From assembly GCA_020438665.1 (NCBI GenBank), contig JAGQUE010000460.1:255-6687 (forward strand): a stretch of 6,433 nt of DNA, given 5' to 3'. Of this stretch, positions 6,207 through 6,433 are shown piece after piece. The notes beneath the pieces are model-generated. The model made no database searches, was not told where the DNA came from, and saw nothing but the letters and a program-made list of their open reading frames with translations. A program made the position numbers and the translations under genes. This DNA comes from Nocardioidaceae bacterium (lineage in GTDB: Bacteria > Actinomycetota > Actinomycetes > Propionibacteriales > Nocardioidaceae). The first letter of the stretch is position 1; every line of letters begins with the position of its first letter.

Positions 6207-6433
6207 ATGTGTCTGGCAGTTCCGGGTCGGGTCGAGTCCGTCTATGCCAAGAGCGGCACCACCATGGCCCAGGTCGACTTCGGCGGCGTCCGCAAAGAGG
6301 TGTGTCTGGCCTACCTCCCCGAGGTGACCGTCGACGACTACGTCATCGTCCACGTCGGCTTTGCGATCCAGCGCCTCGATGAGGCCTCCGCGCTCGAGAC
6401 GCTCGCCGAGTTCGAGCGGCTCGGCATCCTCGA
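6207..6433 (+). CDS. hypC: HypC-family hydrogenase maturation chaperone (3' partial)
   Basis: HypC-family proteins work with HypD to assemble and carry the Fe(CN)2CO unit and deliver it to the immature large subunit. The visible product begins MCLAVPGRVESVY, matching the family signature M-C-(L/I)-(A/G)-(I/V)-P-G; Cys2, exposed when Met1 is removed, is the essential ligand and is present. A second conserved-looking part is VDFGGVRKEVCLAYLPEV (23-40), followed by DDYVIVHVGFAIQRLDEA (43-60), the usual small beta-barrel, and then a C-terminal helix (ALETLAEFERLG). The window ends after 75 complete codons. HypC proteins are commonly 75-95 residues, so only the last few to 20 residues are missing. 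Other hyp genes (hypD, hypE and similar) probably follow downstream, but this is not visible. The gene has its own ribosome binding site, unlike the tightly coupled genes before it. Confidence 0.95.
   Translation, partial: MCLAVPGRVESVYAKSGTTMAQVDFGGVRKEVCLAYLPEVTVDDYVIVHVGFAIQRLDEASALETLAEFERLGIL

Overview
This window is a GC-rich piece (about 70% G+C, third codon positions about 90% G/C) of a hydrogenase operon, read entirely on the + strand with almost no spacer DNA. High GC, GTG starts, stop-start overlaps and protein sequence all point to an actinobacterium (Actinomycetota). The hydrogenase large subunit has the RICGICGGSH and DSCLVCTVH motifs typical of group 1h [NiFe] hydrogenases (formerly group 5, 'actinobacterial' or high-affinity), the class linked to scavenging atmospheric H2 during persistence. 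The class assignment is from remembered family features, not from a search.

Layout: (1) 1-1496, the large subunit, lacking its N-terminus; the small-subunit gene presumably lies just upstream. (2) 1505-2557, an M52-type hydrogenase maturation protease joined to a second domain I cannot assign. (3) 2367-2552, a 61-residue gene lying out of frame within the 3' end of the protease reading frame. (4) 2557-4005, a TPR-like helical repeat protein. (5) 4002-4916, an Nfu domain fused to a Rieske [2Fe-2S] domain. (6) 4909-6144, a six-bladed NHL-type beta-propeller with regularly spaced LGQPD loops. (7) 6145-6206, a 62-nt gap with a GC-rich hairpin. (8) 6207-6433, hypC, cut by the window end.

How they fit together: HypC helps build the Fe(CN)2CO centre, the M52 protease removes the large-subunit tail once nickel is in place, and the Nfu-Rieske protein is a good candidate for Fe-S supply to the small subunit or for passing electrons towards the respiratory chain. 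The TPR and NHL proteins look like protein-interaction scaffolds and have no predicted enzyme activity that I can see. Genes 2-6 are joined by overlaps or gaps of a few bases, so they are probably translated in a coupled way and in fixed ratio. hypC has its own strong ribosome binding site after the hairpin.

No mobile elements, CRISPR arrays, tRNA or rRNA genes, or convincing promoters or Rho-independent terminators were seen. The points most worth a second look are the nested gene and anomalous 3' extension of the protease frame, the protease fusion, the Nfu-Rieske fusion, the 62-residue-periodic propeller, and an unusual tyrosine codon preference.
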